A stretch of DNA of 64,000 bases, taken from Parabacteroides sp. AD58. Lineage in GTDB: Bacteria > Bacteroidota > Bacteroidia > Bacteroidales > Tannerellaceae. The position numbers and the translations under genes were made by a program. The DNA is taken from assembly GCF_023744375.2 (NCBI RefSeq), contig NZ_CP146284.1, positions 992,001 through 1,056,000 of the forward strand, given 5' to 3'. Under the pieces are notes generated by a model. The model was not told the DNA's origin. It did no database searches and saw only the letters and a program-made list of their open reading frames with translations. The first letter of the stretch is position 1. Every line of letters begins with the position of its first letter. Positions 8,861 through 17,609 of the stretch are shown here, one piece after another.

Positions 8861-9691
8861 ATGAACAAGCAACAATTATTCGAAAATATCAAGAAGAAGC
8901 AATCGTTCTTATGTGTTGGTCTGGATACGGATATCAAGAAAATCCCGCAACACCTGCTGCAGGAAGAAGATCCGATCTTTGCCTTCAACAAAGCAATTAT
9001 CGACGCGACTGCCGATTATTGTGTAGCCTACAAACCGAATATGGCCTTTTATGAAAGCTTAGGCGTGAAAGGCATCATGGCTTTCGAGAAGACAGTTTCA
9101 TATTTGCGGGAAAACTATCCCGACCAGTTTATCATTGCGGATGCCAAACGAGGCGATATCGGCAACACATCTGAAATGTATGCCCGTTCGTTCTTTGACC
9201 ACATCAAGGTCGATGCAGTCACCGTAGCTCCTTACATGGGAGAAGACAGCGTGAAGCCTTTCCTGATATATCCGGAAGCCTGGGTAATCCTGCTGGCTCT
9301 GACATCCAACAAAGGATCACACGATTTCCAATTAACTGAAGATGCCAACGGAGAACGCTTGTTCGAAAAGGTGCTGAAGAAATCCCAGGAATGGGCGTCA
9401 GACGAACAAATGATGTATGTGGTTGGTGCTACACAAGGAAAGATGTTCCTCGACATCCGTAAATACGCTCCCAATCACTTCCTGCTGGTTCCGGGTGTAG
9501 GCGCACAGGGCGGAAGCTTAAAAGAAGTAGCCGAATACGGCATGAACGACCAATGCGGTCTGCTGGTCAATTCTTCAAGAGCCATCATCTATGTAGACAA
9601 GACTGAAAACTTTGCTGCAGCTTCGCGTGAAGCAGCCAAAGCTGTTCAACAGGAAATGGCCGGATATTTAAAAGAGAAAGGTTTAATTTAA
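8861..9691 (+). CDS. pyrF: Orotidine 5'-phosphate decarboxylase
   Basis: The 276-residue protein is a type-2 OMP decarboxylase, the last enzyme of UMP synthesis. It is a TIM barrel with [13 protein letters not shown] at the start of strand 1, the KPNMAFYE segment, and the catalytic [19 protein letters not shown] motif near residues 88-106, with the D-x-K-x-x-D charge network. [14 protein letters not shown] and VNSSRAIIY form the phosphate-binding loops. The length of 270-280 residues is typical of the type-2 (mycobacterial-like) group, longer than E. coli PyrF. It probably shares the transcript with prfA. A perfect inverted repeat lies just after its stop. Confidence 0.95.
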   Translation: MNKQQLFENIKKKQSFLCVGLDTDIKKIPQHLLQEEDPIFAFNKAIIDATADYCVAYKPNMAFYESLGVKGIMAFEKTVSYLRENYPDQFIIADAKRGDIGNTSEMYARSFFDHIKVDAVTVAPYMGEDSVKPFLIYPEAWVILLALTSNKGSHDFQLTEDANGERLFEKVLKKSQEWASDEQMMYVVGATQGKMFLDIRKYAPNHFLLVPGVGAQGGSLKEVAEYGMNDQCGLLVNSSRAIIYVDKTENFAAASREAAKAVQQEMAGYLKEKGLI

Positions 9692-9710
9692 ATACTAATT
9701 TGAGATGTTT

Positions 9711-9745
9711 GCATACAACCATGCAACAAAAGACTGGTTGTATGC
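9711..9745. terminator. Inverted repeat between pyrF and lpxD
   Basis: GCATACAACC at 9711-9720 and GGTTGTATGC at 9736-9745 are perfect ten-base arms around a 15-base loop. There is no T-tract directly after, so this is either a factor-dependent terminator of the pyrF transcript or a processing or regulatory hairpin ahead of lpxD. Confidence 0.45.
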
Positions 9746-9776
9746 ATCATTGTTATAAATAAATGAATTGAAAGTA

Positions 9777-10823
9777 ATGGAGTTTTCAGCCCAACAAATC
9801 GCAGCCTTTCTAAACGGGACCGTTGAAGGCGACCCGGAAGTAAAAGTGAAAAGCTTTTCGAAGATAGAAGAAGGGAAACCAGGCACACTGACTTTCCTGG
9901 CAAACCCCAAATATGAACACTATATATATAACACGAAGGCAAGTATTGTTTTGGTGAACAACGACTTTACTCCTACAGGACAGATTCCTGCCACACTGGT
10001 CCGTGTAGAAAATGCCTATACGGCACTGGCTGTCTTGCTGAACGTCGTAGAACAGCACAAGCAAAAACAGCAGACAGGTATCGATTCTTCTGCTTTTATC
10101 GCCACAAGCGCTTCTGTCGGAGAAAATTGTTATGTCGGCCATTTCGCTTATGTCGGCCAGCATGCAACTATCGGAATGAACTGCCGGATTTATCCGCATG
10201 TGTATATCGGTGACAATGTGACAATTGGTGATAATTGCATTCTATATCCTCACGTAACCATTTACGAGGGATGTGTAGTAGGTAACAATGCTATTCTGCA
10301 TGCGGGTTCCGTAATCGGATCAGACGGATTTGGATTCGCCCCCGAAGGAGATCTTTACAAGAAGATACCGCAACTGGGAAATGTTATTCTGGAAGATGAT
10401 GTTGAAATTGGAGCAAACACGACGATCGACCGGGCTGTAATGGATTCAACCATTATCCACAAAGGTGTCAAACTCGACAATCTGGTCCAAATTGCCCATA
10501 ATGTAGAAGTAGGAGAAAACACGGTAATGGCAGCCCAAGTAGGAATTGCAGGCTCTACCAAAATCGGAAAACATTGCATGTTCGGCGGACAAGTAGGTCT
10601 GGCAGGACATATCAAAATTACAGACCATGTAAACTTTGGTGCGCAATCGGGTGTTATTAGTGATATAAAAGAACCGACAACAGTATTAGGTGCCCCGGCT
10701 ATTCACGCCAAAGCATTTATGCGCTCGAGTGCCATCTTCAACCGGTTGCCGGATATGTATCGGACAATGGGCCAATTACAACGGGAAATAGCAGAATTAA
10801 AGAAACTAATAAATAAAGAATAA
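9777..10823 (+). CDS. lpxD: UDP-3-O-acylglucosamine N-acyltransferase
   Basis: LpxD adds the N-linked hydroxyacyl chain in the third step of lipid A synthesis. From ATG 9777 it has 348 residues. The start [21 protein letters not shown] matches the family's N-terminal uridine-binding domain; a TTG three codons upstream (9768) is possible but weaker. Residues about 110-320 are a left-handed beta-helix of hexapeptide repeats, for example [20 protein letters not shown] and [17 protein letters not shown]. The catalytic histidine should be in [19 protein letters not shown], and [10 protein letters not shown] is also diagnostic. A C-terminal helix follows. lpxC-fabZ begins 5 bases downstream, so this is a lipid A operon. 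Confidence 0.96.
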   Translation: MEFSAQQIAAFLNGTVEGDPEVKVKSFSKIEEGKPGTLTFLANPKYEHYIYNTKASIVLVNNDFTPTGQIPATLVRVENAYTALAVLLNVVEQHKQKQQTGIDSSAFIATSASVGENCYVGHFAYVGQHATIGMNCRIYPHVYIGDNVTIGDNCILYPHVTIYEGCVVGNNAILHAGSVIGSDGFGFAPEGDLYKKIPQLGNVILEDDVEIGANTTIDRAVMDSTIIHKGVKLDNLVQIAHNVEVGENTVMAAQVGIAGSTKIGKHCMFGGQVGLAGHIKITDHVNFGAQSGVISDIKEPTTVLGAPAIHAKAFMRSSAIFNRLPDMYRTMGQLQREIAELKKLINKE

Positions 10824-10828
10824 AGACT

Positions 10829-12214
10829 ATGCTGAAGCAAAATACATTAGCAGCAAGTTTTAGCTTGCAAGGCAAAGGTTTACATTCTGGATTAAATATT
10901 CAAGCAACCTTTAATCCAGCACCTGAAAACCACGGATACAAGATTAAGCGTGTCGATTTACCGGACCAGCCTGTTATTGACGCGGTGGCTGAGAATGTGG
11001 TAAACACACAACGTGGAACCGTTATCGGGAAGAATAATGTTCAAATCAGTACGATCGAGCATGCACTGGCAGCTTTGTATGCCATGGGCGTGGACAACTG
11101 CCTGATGGAAGTCAATGCACCGGAATTTCCCATCCTCGACGGAAGTGCCCGTTATTATGTAGAAGAAATACAGAAAGTCGGCCTGCAGGAACAAAATGCG
11201 GCTAAAGACTTTTACATCGTAAAACATAAGGTGGAAGTGAAAGACGAAGAAACGGGAGCTTCCATCATGCTTTTACCTGACGATCATTTCTGCGTGAATA
11301 CCCTGATCTCTTTTGATTCTCCCGTCTTGAACAATCAGTTTGCGACGATGAACAATGTAGATGAATTCCCGACCGAGATTGCTGCGTCACGTACTTTTGT
11401 CTTCGTCAGAGAGATTGAAATGCTCCTACAGAACAATCTGATAAAAGGCGGAGATTTGGATAACGCGATTGTCATTTACGACCAGAAAGTTTCTCAGGAA
11501 GCTCTCGACAAATTGGCCGATATGATGCAGCTGCCTCATCAGAATATCCAGGAATTAGGATATATCAACCATAAACCGCTGGTGTTCGACAACGAACCGG
11601 CCCGTCACAAACTGCTGGATGTCATTGGCGACATGGCATTGATCGGCAAACCCATCAAAGGCCGTGTGATTGCAACCCGTCCGGGACACAGCATCAACGC
11701 CAAGCTGGCCCGTATCATCCGCAAACAGATCAAGCTGAATGATGTGCAGGCACCTGTATACGACCCGAATGCTGAACCGATAATGGATATCAACCGCATC
11801 CGTGAACTGTTGCCGCACCGCTATCCGTTCCTCCTGGTCGACAAGATCATCGAACTGGGTAAGAACTACATCGTCGGTGTAAAGAATATCACATCCAACG
11901 AACCGTTCTTCCAGGGACACTTCCCGCAAGAACCCGTTATGCCGGGTGTTCTGCAGGTTGAAGCAATGGCCCAGACAGGCGGTCTGCTGGTGCTGAACAC
12001 AGTCGACGAACCAGAACGGTATTCGACTTATTTCATGAAGATAGACGGCGTCAAGTTCCGCCAGAAAGTAGTTCCGGGTGATACATTAATCCTGCGTCTG
12101 GAATTACTGGCTCCGATCCGTCGGGGAATATCGACCATGAAAGGATATGTCTTTGTAGGTGATAAGCTGGTCAGTGAAGCCGAATTCATGGCTCAGATCA
12201 TTAAGAACAAATAA
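10829..12214 (+). CDS. lpxC/fabZ: LpxC-FabZ fusion (UDP-3-O-acyl-GlcNAc deacetylase / hydroxyacyl-ACP dehydratase)
   Basis: The 461-residue protein joins two enzymes, a fusion characteristic of Bacteroidetes. Residues 1 to about 300 are LpxC, the zinc deacetylase of lipid A synthesis: STIEHALAALYAMGVDN holds the first zinc histidine, and NHKPLVFDNEPARHKLLDVIGDMALIG supplies the HxxxD zinc residues; GHSINAKLAR ends the domain. Residues from about 318 are FabZ, with LLPHRYPFLLVDKIIEL (catalytic His) and GHFPQEPVMPGVLQVEAMAQTGG (catalytic Glu). FabZ dehydrates 3-hydroxyacyl-ACP, competing for the same substrate pool as lipid A synthesis. The gene lies between lpxD and lpxA in one operon. Confidence 0.97.
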   Translation: MLKQNTLAASFSLQGKGLHSGLNIQATFNPAPENHGYKIKRVDLPDQPVIDAVAENVVNTQRGTVIGKNNVQISTIEHALAALYAMGVDNCLMEVNAPEFPILDGSARYYVEEIQKVGLQEQNAAKDFYIVKHKVEVKDEETGASIMLLPDDHFCVNTLISFDSPVLNNQFATMNNVDEFPTEIAASRTFVFVREIEMLLQNNLIKGGDLDNAIVIYDQKVSQEALDKLADMMQLPHQNIQELGYINHKPLVFDNEPARHKLLDVIGDMALIGKPIKGRVIATRPGHSINAKLARIIRKQIKLNDVQAPVYDPNAEPIMDINRIRELLPHRYPFLLVDKIIELGKNYIVGVKNITSNEPFFQGHFPQEPVMPGVLQVEAMAQTGGLLVLNTVDEPERYSTYFMKIDGVKFRQKVVPGDTLILRLELLAPIRRGISTMKGYVFVGDKLVSEAEFMAQIIKNK

Positions 12215-12227
12215 CTTATAGTACAAG

Positions 12228-13016
12228 ATGAATATTTCACCATTAGCAGTAGTTGATCCCGGAGCGACAATTGGCGAGAATGTCCAGATTGATCCTTTTG
12301 CCGTGATAGAGAAAGATGTTGTCATCGGAGACAATTGTCATATATTCCCGCATGCCGTAATTCTCAATGGCGCACGCATCGGCAATAACTGCCAGATTTT
12401 TCCGGGAGCTGTCATAGCCGGAATACCTCAGGACTTAAAGTTCAGAGGAGAAATCACCACCGCCGAGATCGGAAACAACACGACTATTCGTGAATGTGTA
12501 ACCGTGAACCGCGGAACGGCTTCGAAGGGAAAGACAATCGTCGGAAATGACTGTCTGATCATGGCCTATTCGCATGTTGCCCACGACTGTGTTGTCAGAG
12601 ATCACGTCATCATCGGCAATGCATCGCAGATTGCGGGCGAAGTGGATATTGATGATTATGCCATCGTCAGTGGCGGAACCTTGGTTCACCAGTTTTCCCG
12701 TATCTCAAAGCATGTCATGATTCAGGGAGGTTCACGCATAGGAAAAGATATTCCGCCTTATACACTGATCGGCCGTGACCCGATTGTCTATTGCGGTATC
12801 AATATAGTGGGACTTCGCCGCAGAGGTTTCACGAACCAGCAAGTATATCTGATTCAGGATATCTATCGTACACTCTATACGCGCGGATTGAACAATTCGG
12901 ATGCACTGAAAGCGATAGAGACCGAATACGAACCCAGTGTTGAACGCGATCTGATTCTCAACTTTATCAAATCGTCGAAACGAGGTATCGTCAGAGGATC
13001 CATCGATGAAATGTAA
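12228..13016 (+). CDS. lpxA: Acyl-ACP:UDP-N-acetylglucosamine O-acyltransferase
   Basis: LpxA performs the first step of lipid A synthesis. The 262 residues give an N-terminal left-handed beta-helix of hexapeptide repeats (SPLAVVDPGATIGENVQIDPFAVI, and so on to about residue 190) and a helical C-terminal domain with GLRRRGFTNQQVYLIQDIYRTLY. The catalytic histidine is expected in LIMAYSHVAHDCVV near residue 125. IAGIPQDLKFRGE and NTTIRECVTVNRGT are family signatures. It starts 13 bases after lpxC-fabZ and a terminator follows 23 bases after its stop, so it ends the lpxD-lpxC/fabZ-lpxA operon. Confidence 0.97.
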   Translation: MNISPLAVVDPGATIGENVQIDPFAVIEKDVVIGDNCHIFPHAVILNGARIGNNCQIFPGAVIAGIPQDLKFRGEITTAEIGNNTTIRECVTVNRGTASKGKTIVGNDCLIMAYSHVAHDCVVRDHVIIGNASQIAGEVDIDDYAIVSGGTLVHQFSRISKHVMIQGGSRIGKDIPPYTLIGRDPIVYCGINIVGLRRRGFTNQQVYLIQDIYRTLYTRGLNNSDALKAIETEYEPSVERDLILNFIKSSKRGIVRGSIDEM

Positions 13017-13039
13017 TCAAACACATAAATAGCTGAGTT

Positions 13040-13071
13040 AAAAGTCCTGCCCTGTCGAGCTGGACTTTTTT
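13040..13071 (+). terminator. Rho-independent terminator after lpxA
   Basis: AAAAGTCC at 13040-13047 pairs with GGACTTTT at 13062-13069 and the T run continues to 13071. It closes the lipid A operon. Confidence 0.75.
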
Positions 13072-13105
13072 ATTTGCGATATATGCGAATCTTTTAAATT
13101 TTTAC

Positions 13106-13113
13106 TACCTTTG
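13106..13113 (+). promoter_or_regulatory. -7 box (TACCTTTG) that decides the next start codon
   Basis: TACCTTTG matches the Bacteroidetes -7 consensus. It overlaps a possible TTG start at 13111, so that TTG would lie at or before the transcription start and cannot be the start codon. The ATG at 13138 is the supported start. Confidence 0.65.
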
Positions 13114-13137
13114 AGCCAATATAAAAACAAAACAACT

Positions 13138-13701
13138 ATGGTATTTAGATTCCTACTTTTATCAGATGAGGTGGATGACTTCAAACGTGAGATTCAGATT
13201 GATTCAGAAGCTACATTTCTGGATTTACATAATGCCATTTTAGATTCGGTGGGTTATACCAAAGACCAGATGGCTTCCTTCTTTGTATGTGAAGACGACT
13301 GGAGCAAAAAGACAGAAGTAACCCTGGTTGAAATGGATACATCTTCAGATGTAGATAATTATATAATGGAAGATACACATCTGGACGAGTTGCTTGAAGA
13401 AGAACACCAGAAACTGCTGTATGTATTCGATTACATGACAGACAGAGCCTTTTTCATGGAACTGAGAGAAATAATTCCGAACAAACACCTGAAAGAAGCT
13501 GTTTGTACCAAATCAAAAGGTGAACCTCCAGTACAGATCATGCCGATCGACGAGTTCGACAACAAGATGAACGCATCGACCGACGTTGGCGAAGACTTTT
13601 ACGGAGATTCAGAATATGACATGGACGAACTCGACAGAAACGGATTTGAAGGTCTGGATGACAGCATAATAGATAATCCGTATGACGACGACAGATACTG
13701 A
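13138..13701 (+). CDS. IS1096 TnpR-passenger / plasmid pRiA4b ORF-3-like protein
   Basis: The 187-residue protein has the fold region named after plasmid pRiA4b ORF-3: [38 protein letters not shown] and [10 protein letters not shown] in order, followed by [17 protein letters not shown]. The C-terminal third is strongly acidic (many D, E, N and Y) and probably disordered. The biochemical role of the family is unknown; despite its name it is a stable chromosomal gene in Bacteroidales, next to lpxA and miaA. The stop at 13699-13701 lies 7 bases before the chosen miaA start. An upstream TTG was rejected because it overlaps the promoter. Confidence 0.82.
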   Translation: MVFRFLLLSDEVDDFKREIQIDSEATFLDLHNAILDSVGYTKDQMASFFVCEDDWSKKTEVTLVEMDTSSDVDNYIMEDTHLDELLEEEHQKLLYVFDYMTDRAFFMELREIIPNKHLKEAVCTKSKGEPPVQIMPIDEFDNKMNASTDVGEDFYGDSEYDMDELDRNGFEGLDDSIIDNPYDDDRY

Positions 13702-13708
13702 TTCGTCT

Positions 13709-14617
13709 ATGAATTCCCTGATCATCCTCTTGGGGCCGACAGGAGTCGGAAAGACGGAGCTGAGCCTTCGGGTGGCCGAACATTTCGGCTCGCCGATTAT
13801 CTCGTCCGACTCCCGCCAGCTCTATAAAGACCTGCCCATTGGTACGGCAGCTCCAACGGCTGCCCAGATGGCGCGCGTCAAACATTATCTGGTTGGTACG
13901 CTTGCACTCACCGACTATTACAGTGCCAGCCAGTTCGAAGAAGATGTCTTATCCTTACTCAACCAGCTTTTTCAGACGCATCCGGTCGCAGTTATGACGG
14001 GAGGCAGCATGATGTATATCGATGCCGTCGTGAAAGGTATTGACGACATACCGACCGTGCTTCCAGAAATCCGGGAAGCGGTTTGGAATGATTATGCCAA
14101 CAACGGACTGGCGCCTCTGCTGGAAGAGCTGAAAGCGGCTGATCCGGTCCATTATGAGGAAGTAGACCGCAACAACTACAAACGGGTTATCCATGCAATA
14201 GAGATTTGCCGGCAGACCGGACTGCCCTACTCTTCCTTCCGCACGCGTCAGCACAAAGAACGCCCGTTCCGCATCATACAAATCGGATTGACACGTGACC
14301 GCGAAGAATTGTGTGAACGCATCAACCGACGGGTCGACCAGATGATGGCCGACGGATTATTGGAAGAAGCCCGCCGGGTTTATCCTTTCCGCCATCTCAA
14401 CTCACTGAATACTGTCGGCTACAAAGAACTCTTCCAATACTTTGACGGCGAATGGACACTCGACTTCGCCATCGAGAAGATCAAACGCAACAGCCGGGTT
14501 TATGCCCGCAAGCAAATGACCTGGTTCAAACGGAATCCGGATATCACCTGGTTCCATCCGGATCAGGAAACAGAAATCATGCAATTTATCGACCAGCAGC
14601 TCTCTCAAGCCCAATAA
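13709..14617 (+). CDS. miaA: tRNA dimethylallyltransferase
   Basis: MiaA transfers a dimethylallyl group to N6 of A37 in tRNAs that read UNN codons. From ATG 13709 it has 302 residues beginning [20 protein letters not shown], with the Walker A-like P-loop at the very N-terminus as in the family; an ATG at 13682 would overlap the previous gene by 20 bases and add nine unlikely residues. [37 protein letters not shown] and the C-terminal [16 protein letters not shown] and [16 protein letters not shown] segments are diagnostic. It is probably co-transcribed with the preceding gene. Length is normal. Confidence 0.96.
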   Translation: MNSLIILLGPTGVGKTELSLRVAEHFGSPIISSDSRQLYKDLPIGTAAPTAAQMARVKHYLVGTLALTDYYSASQFEEDVLSLLNQLFQTHPVAVMTGGSMMYIDAVVKGIDDIPTVLPEIREAVWNDYANNGLAPLLEELKAADPVHYEEVDRNNYKRVIHAIEICRQTGLPYSSFRTRQHKERPFRIIQIGLTRDREELCERINRRVDQMMADGLLEEARRVYPFRHLNSLNTVGYKELFQYFDGEWTLDFAIEKIKRNSRVYARKQMTWFKRNPDITWFHPDQETEIMQFIDQQLSQAQ

Positions 14618-14693
14618 GCAGCAGTCGGATTCAGTAATTACTATTACGACTCTCCTTATCAGAACCGGCAAAACCAACGAAGATCAATTTTCA

Positions 14694-14730
14694 TTCTCGT
14701 GAGTTTCATTTCTGATTCTCACGAGTTTCA
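14694..14730. promoter_or_regulatory. Paired 15-bp repeat that is also an inverted repeat
   Basis: TTCTCGTGAGTTTCA at 14694 and TTCTCACGAGTTTCA at 14716 are direct repeats 22 bases apart. Within them CTCGTGAG (14696-14703) and CTCACGAG (14718-14725) are exact reverse complements. The site is in the 284-base gap before the TonB receptor gene, about 150 bases upstream of its -7 box. It could be a second operator or a terminator for miaA. No T-tract is present. Confidence 0.4.
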
Positions 14731-14799
14731 AAGGCAGACTTAACCGGATACTTCATTTTATGCCTTTCATTTCTGTCTGGATGCACAAACATCATCACC

Positions 14800-14838
14800 T
14801 GTAATGCGATTGTAACAGTCTGGAAACGGCTTTGTAGC
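14800..14838 (+). promoter_or_regulatory. Pho-box-like 11-bp direct repeats before the TonB receptor gene
   Basis: TGTAAT at 14800, TGTAAC at 14811, GGAAAC at 14822 and TGTAGC at 14833 are spaced exactly 11 bases. PhoB-type response regulators bind direct repeats with an 11-base period (E. coli Pho box CTGTCAT-N4-CTGTCAT). The array ends 32 bases before the -7 box at 14871, a position suited to activation. Together with the acid phosphatase gene downstream this points to control by phosphate. The regulator is inferred. Confidence 0.55.
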
Positions 14839-14870
14839 GGATTTGAAAATAAAGCGTTACACCGACACAG

Positions 14871-14878
14871 TACTTTTG
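14871..14878 (+). promoter_or_regulatory. -7 box (TACTTTTG) of the TonB receptor operon
   Basis: TACTTTTG matches TAnnTTTG and lies 23 bases before the ATG at 14902. Direct repeats at 14800-14838 precede it where an activator would bind. Confidence 0.6.
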
Positions 14879-14901
14879 CCGCAGAAAACTAAACAAGAAC
14901 A

Positions 14902-17565
14902 ATGAAACCGCTTATTGTTACATTCGCATTCGTTATTTTATCAATCACAGAAGCTGGCGCCTCAGTATACAAGGGAATTGTAAAAGACGCCAAAACAGGA
15001 GAAGAACTCATTGGAGCAACGATTTTTATCAAAGAATATCCGAACATCGGTTCCACAACGGGATTAGACGGCTCATTCACCATTGATAATGTGCCTGAAA
15101 CCAAAAACGTAACGATTGTATGTAGTTACATCAGTTACAAAACGACCGAAAAGGTAGTAAACGCCTCTACTTCCGATCCTATTTTATTCAATCTCGATTC
15201 GGATACGCAAGTTTTAAGTGATGTTACAGTAATCGCCCACAATCCGGGACGCACCGAAGCCGGAGCCCGCGGCATCGAGAAACAAGCCATGAACGTGGTG
15301 AACGTCATGAGTGCCAAGGCTATCGAGTTGTCTCCCGATATCACGGTGGCTAATGTGATTCAGCGTATGTCGGGTGTCACGATCGAGCGTAACAGCAGTG
15401 GCGAAGGCCAGTATGCCATCTTGCGCGGTATGGATAAACGCTATAATTATACGCTGATCAACGGAGTGAAGATTCCGAGCCCCGACAATAAGAACCGCTT
15501 TGTCCCGCTGGATATTTTCCCTTCCGAAATGCTCGACCGGCTGGAAGTAACCAAATCACTGACAGCCAATATGGAAGGTGATGGCATCGGAGGAGCTGTC
15601 AATCTGATTATGAAAGATGCGCCAACCGAACGTCAGCTCACAGCCAATCTTTCTACAGGATATAATGCGATGTATTTCGGCCGCGACTTCCAGTCGTTCA
15701 ACTACGGAGCCATCCAGAAGCAGTCTCCGTATGAAGCCATGGGAAAACCGGAAGACTATAAAGTCTCGATGAGCGATTTCACGACTTCCAACCTGCACAT
15801 GAAGTGGAAAAAGCCGATGCCCGACATCACCGGCGGATTTTCTTACGGCGACCGTTTCTTCGAGAATAAATTGGGAGTAATGCTGGCAGCCAGCTATCTC
15901 AACACCTACCGTGGAAAGGAAAGCCAGATTTATTATCAACCGGGAACGACACACAACGGCATCGAAGACCGTAACTATTCATCCCAGCAGACGCGTATCG
16001 GAGCACACGCCAAATTCGACTATCATATCAATCCCAACAATAAACTCACCTGGTACAACGGCTATATGGATATGAGGGAAGCCGAAGTCCGCGACGGGGA
16101 AGACGAGAAAGAACGGGCCATCCGCATGAAATGGAATCGGCAGTACATCATCAACTCGACCCTGAAAGGCGAACATCTCTTCCTCGAAGACGGCATCCTC
16201 AAACTGAACTGGTCGGCCGTCATCTCAAAAGCCTATAGCGAGACACCCGATAATGCTGAAATATATATGCAGGGTTCGCACGTCCAGACTTCGGGAGCGG
16301 CGATCCGTCGCTGGGAGCACAACTCCGACAAAGACAAAGCCGGATATGTAGATCTGTCTTATAAGCTGAAGCTCGACAACGGTTCTTCCTTCGACTTCTC
16401 GGCCGGTGGTATGTACCGCGATAAAAAGCGCGACAGTTTCTTCAACGAATATACTTTCGATTCGGCCACCGGTTCCAAAGATCCGCAATACATCAACCAG
16501 GACTGGTATAACTTCGACGAGATCCAGTTTACTCCGCGCAAATACGGTAATATCGGAGATCCGCTGAATTATGATGCTACGGAAAAGATCGGCGCCGGCT
16601 ATGGTATGGTAAAATACACCTGGAACAAGTGGGAATTCATCGGCGGCGTACGTGTAGAACATACCGACCAAGGTTATGTCCTGAAATTCGCCCGCGACGT
16701 TGATCCGGAAGGCAACCAGAAATATACCGACGTGTTGCCCAGCTTCCATGCCAAATACAACGTGCATAAAAACGCCAACCTGCGTTTCTCGTACGCTCGC
16801 TCCATCAACCGCCCGAGCTTCTTCGAGATTGTCCCATACAGCATCATCAACGAAGACTATAAGGAAAAGGGAAATCCGGACTTGAAACATACGGTGGCCG
16901 ACAACATCGACCTGCGTTATGAGTTCTTCCCCAAATCATCCGAACAGTTTATGGTTGGTTTGTTCTATAAGAAATTAAACAACCCGATCGAATATGGTCT
17001 GCTGAACGAAGGTCAGGATACTTACTACAAACCGATGAACTTCGGTAATGCGACCAACCTCGGTGCAGAAATCGACATCATGAAGTACTTCAACTGGTTC
17101 GGCATAAAAGCCAACTATACTTATACACACTCGAAAGTCACGACAGACAAACGGCTGATGGACGGATCAGAAGTAACCTCAGTCCTGCAGAGCCGCCCCT
17201 TGTTCGGCCAGGCAGCTCATGTGGCGAATCTGTCACTCCTGTTCAAAGAGACCAAATACCAGTGGGAAGGCCAGTTAGCCTTCAGCTACACCGGAAAACG
17301 ACTCAGCGATATATCCAACTGGTATAACGACGACATCTGGGAAGCCGGCTACTCACAGCTCGACGCTTCCGTAGAAAAAAGCTTCAAGAATGGCATCAGC
17401 ATCTTTGCCAAAGCTTCCAATCTGTTGGATATTCCTCTGTTGCGCTTCATCCAGAACGGTCCGCATACAGAGAGCGTCCAGTCGGAACGACACGACGGAA
17501 ACGTCATCGAACGGAAAGAATGGCACGGACAGTCATTCATGATCGGAATCAGATACAAACTTTAA
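14902..17565 (+). CDS. TonB-dependent outer-membrane receptor, likely for phosphorylated compounds
   Basis: The 887-residue protein begins with a signal peptide (MKPLIVTFAFVILSITEAGA). Residues about 24-110 are a carboxypeptidase-regulatory-like beta domain (YKGIVKDAKTGEELIGATIFIKE). Residues about 125-240 are the plug (IEKQAMNVVNVMSAKAIE to EGDGIGGAVNLIMKDAP), and the rest is a 22-strand barrel ending in the aromatic outer-membrane signature SFMIGIRYKL. The start RGMDKRYNYTLINGVKIPSP resembles siderophore and small-ligand TonB receptors more than SusC. No SusD partner is present. It heads an operon with a surface beta-helix lipoprotein and an acid phosphatase, so uptake of phosphate-containing ligands is a reasonable inference, supported by the Pho-like repeats upstream. 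Confidence 0.88.
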   Translation: MKPLIVTFAFVILSITEAGASVYKGIVKDAKTGEELIGATIFIKEYPNIGSTTGLDGSFTIDNVPETKNVTIVCSYISYKTTEKVVNASTSDPILFNLDSDTQVLSDVTVIAHNPGRTEAGARGIEKQAMNVVNVMSAKAIELSPDITVANVIQRMSGVTIERNSSGEGQYAILRGMDKRYNYTLINGVKIPSPDNKNRFVPLDIFPSEMLDRLEVTKSLTANMEGDGIGGAVNLIMKDAPTERQLTANLSTGYNAMYFGRDFQSFNYGAIQKQSPYEAMGKPEDYKVSMSDFTTSNLHMKWKKPMPDITGGFSYGDRFFENKLGVMLAASYLNTYRGKESQIYYQPGTTHNGIEDRNYSSQQTRIGAHAKFDYHINPNNKLTWYNGYMDMREAEVRDGEDEKERAIRMKWNRQYIINSTLKGEHLFLEDGILKLNWSAVISKAYSETPDNAEIYMQGSHVQTSGAAIRRWEHNSDKDKAGYVDLSYKLKLDNGSSFDFSAGGMYRDKKRDSFFNEYTFDSATGSKDPQYINQDWYNFDEIQFTPRKYGNIGDPLNYDATEKIGAGYGMVKYTWNKWEFIGGVRVEHTDQGYVLKFARDVDPEGNQKYTDVLPSFHAKYNVHKNANLRFSYARSINRPSFFEIVPYSIINEDYKEKGNPDLKHTVADNIDLRYEFFPKSSEQFMVGLFYKKLNNPIEYGLLNEGQDTYYKPMNFGNATNLGAEIDIMKYFNWFGIKANYTYTHSKVTTDKRLMDGSEVTSVLQSRPLFGQAAHVANLSLLFKETKYQWEGQLAFSYTGKRLSDISNWYNDDIWEAGYSQLDASVEKSFKNGISIFAKASNLLDIPLLRFIQNGPHTESVQSERHDGNVIERKEWHGQSFMIGIRYKL

Positions 17566-17609
17566 AAACAAAAGAAAGATATTAACAACAAACAAATTGA
17601 TCCAACATT

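Noticed and set aside
16225..16890. 221-codon open frame on the minus strand
   Set aside because: Antisense to the TonB receptor barrel; no signal peptide or family pattern.
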